Positions 5,513 through 5,798 of a DNA stretch of 5,798 nt are shown here, in pieces; positions within the stretch are counted from its first letter, which is position 1, and every line of letters starts with the position of its first letter. The translations under genes and the position numbers were made by a program. This stretch comes from Promethearchaeota archaeon (GTDB taxonomy: Archaea; Asgardarchaeota; Lokiarchaeia; Sigynarchaeales; SOKP01), in contig JAEOTW010000138.1 of assembly GCA_016839655.1 (NCBI GenBank), forward strand, positions 1 through 5,798, read 5' to 3'. The notes under the pieces were generated by a model, which saw only the letters and a program-made list of their open reading frames with translations, was not told where the DNA came from and made no database searches.

Positions 5513-5798
5513 TTATTTAAGGGTATCTGGGTTTATTTCTTTCCCATCAACGGCAGATTTTAATGCTGCTAGTGCGAATCTTGTCGTGTATTTACCTTCC
5601 TCTCCTGTTAAGCTTGGTTCCCCACCATTTTTAATCACATCGATAAAATGTTTAGTGGAATTGATAAATCCGTATTTCCAGTCTCGTTCCATATCTGAGT
5701 ACGATTCAATTTTTCCATCTCTAAAAATTACAATTGCCGGAAAGATTTCAGATTTAGACATAATATTGCCTCCTGCTGTGGCTTGATTAATCCACATA
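5513..5798 (-). CDS. Gfo/Idh/MocA-family oxidoreductase, C-terminal fragment
   Basis: The C-terminal end of a gene that continues past the window edge; at least 94 residues are visible. The pattern is that of Gfo/Idh/MocA proteins: MWINQATAGG at the start of the visible part, a strand with IVIFRDGKIESY, the segment FINSTKHFIDVIKNGGEP, then LTGEEG, and the final helix RFALAALKSAVDGKEI. Members use NAD(P) to oxidise or reduce sugars, inositols and related compounds. The N-terminal Rossmann domain and catalytic lysine lie outside the window, so substrate and integrity cannot be judged. The Met at 5795-5797 is very likely internal, because family proteins are 320 residues or more. It lies 146 bp upstream of the PadR-like gene on the same strand, and the operator region between them suggests separate transcription. 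Confidence 0.85.
   Translation of the reverse strand, partial: MWINQATAGGNIMSKSEIFPAIVIFRDGKIESYSDMERDWKYGFINSTKHFIDVIKNGGEPSLTGEEGKYTTRFALAALKSAVDGKEINPDTLK

Noticed and set aside
5759..5773. GGAGG seven bases before an in-frame ATG inside the Gfo/Idh/MocA fragment, as if a short 82-residue protein started there
   Set aside because: The bases encode Ala-Gly-Gly of the conserved region, family resemblance continues upstream of it, and a start here would yield only part of a domain. A coincidental ribosome-site match is more likely, though internal initiation cannot be excluded.
5586..5786. Plus-strand open frame of 66 codons
   Set aside because: It is antisense to the Gfo/Idh/MocA gene and shows no family resemblance.

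Overview
The window is strongly AT-rich (about one third G+C by eye) and reads as archaeal. It has TATA-box promoters about 25 bp ahead of start codons, two isolated genes that look leaderless, T-tract terminators, and a 53-residue ribbon-helix-helix protein of a type common in archaea. The gene content (proline-rich PadR-like regulator with an ABC-2 exporter, HGSNAT-like membrane acyltransferase, Gfo/Idh/MocA protein) would suit an Asgard/Lokiarchaeia-like archaeon. The phylum is an inference only; no rRNA or diagnostic marker is present.

Left part (1-1300). A plus-strand C-terminal fragment of a ZIP-family (ZupT/GufA-like) metal transporter runs into, and overlaps by 14 bp, the 3' end of a complete minus-strand amidohydrolase-2 family metal-dependent hydrolase. 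Further right, also on the minus strand, is a small ribbon-helix-helix regulator gene (1139-1300). It has its own hairpin/T-tract terminator and a leader with two perfect palindromes.

Middle (1301-2696). A 252-bp divergent intergenic region separates the small regulator from a plus-strand, multi-pass DUF1624/HGSNAT-like membrane acyltransferase. The acyltransferase starts at TTG just where a TATA box predicts the transcript to begin. It converges on the next operon across only 22 bp, which holds a T8 tract (minus strand) for that operon.

Right part (2697-5366). This is a compact minus-strand operon: PadR-like winged-helix regulator, ABC ATPase, ABC-2 permease. The gaps are 17 and 4 bp and the two downstream genes have clear Shine-Dalgarno sites. 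It looks like a complete self-regulated exporter cassette. Its upstream region carries four TGATCA-centred sites on both sides of a TATA box, probably the operator of the regulator. The window ends inside a minus-strand gene (5513-5798) that is the C-terminal end of a Gfo/Idh/MocA-type oxidoreductase.

I found no mobile element, CRISPR array, tRNA or rRNA. The most distinctive content is regulatory: the TGATCA array of the exporter operon and the palindromes of the small RHH gene. No clearly new multi-gene system is evident.
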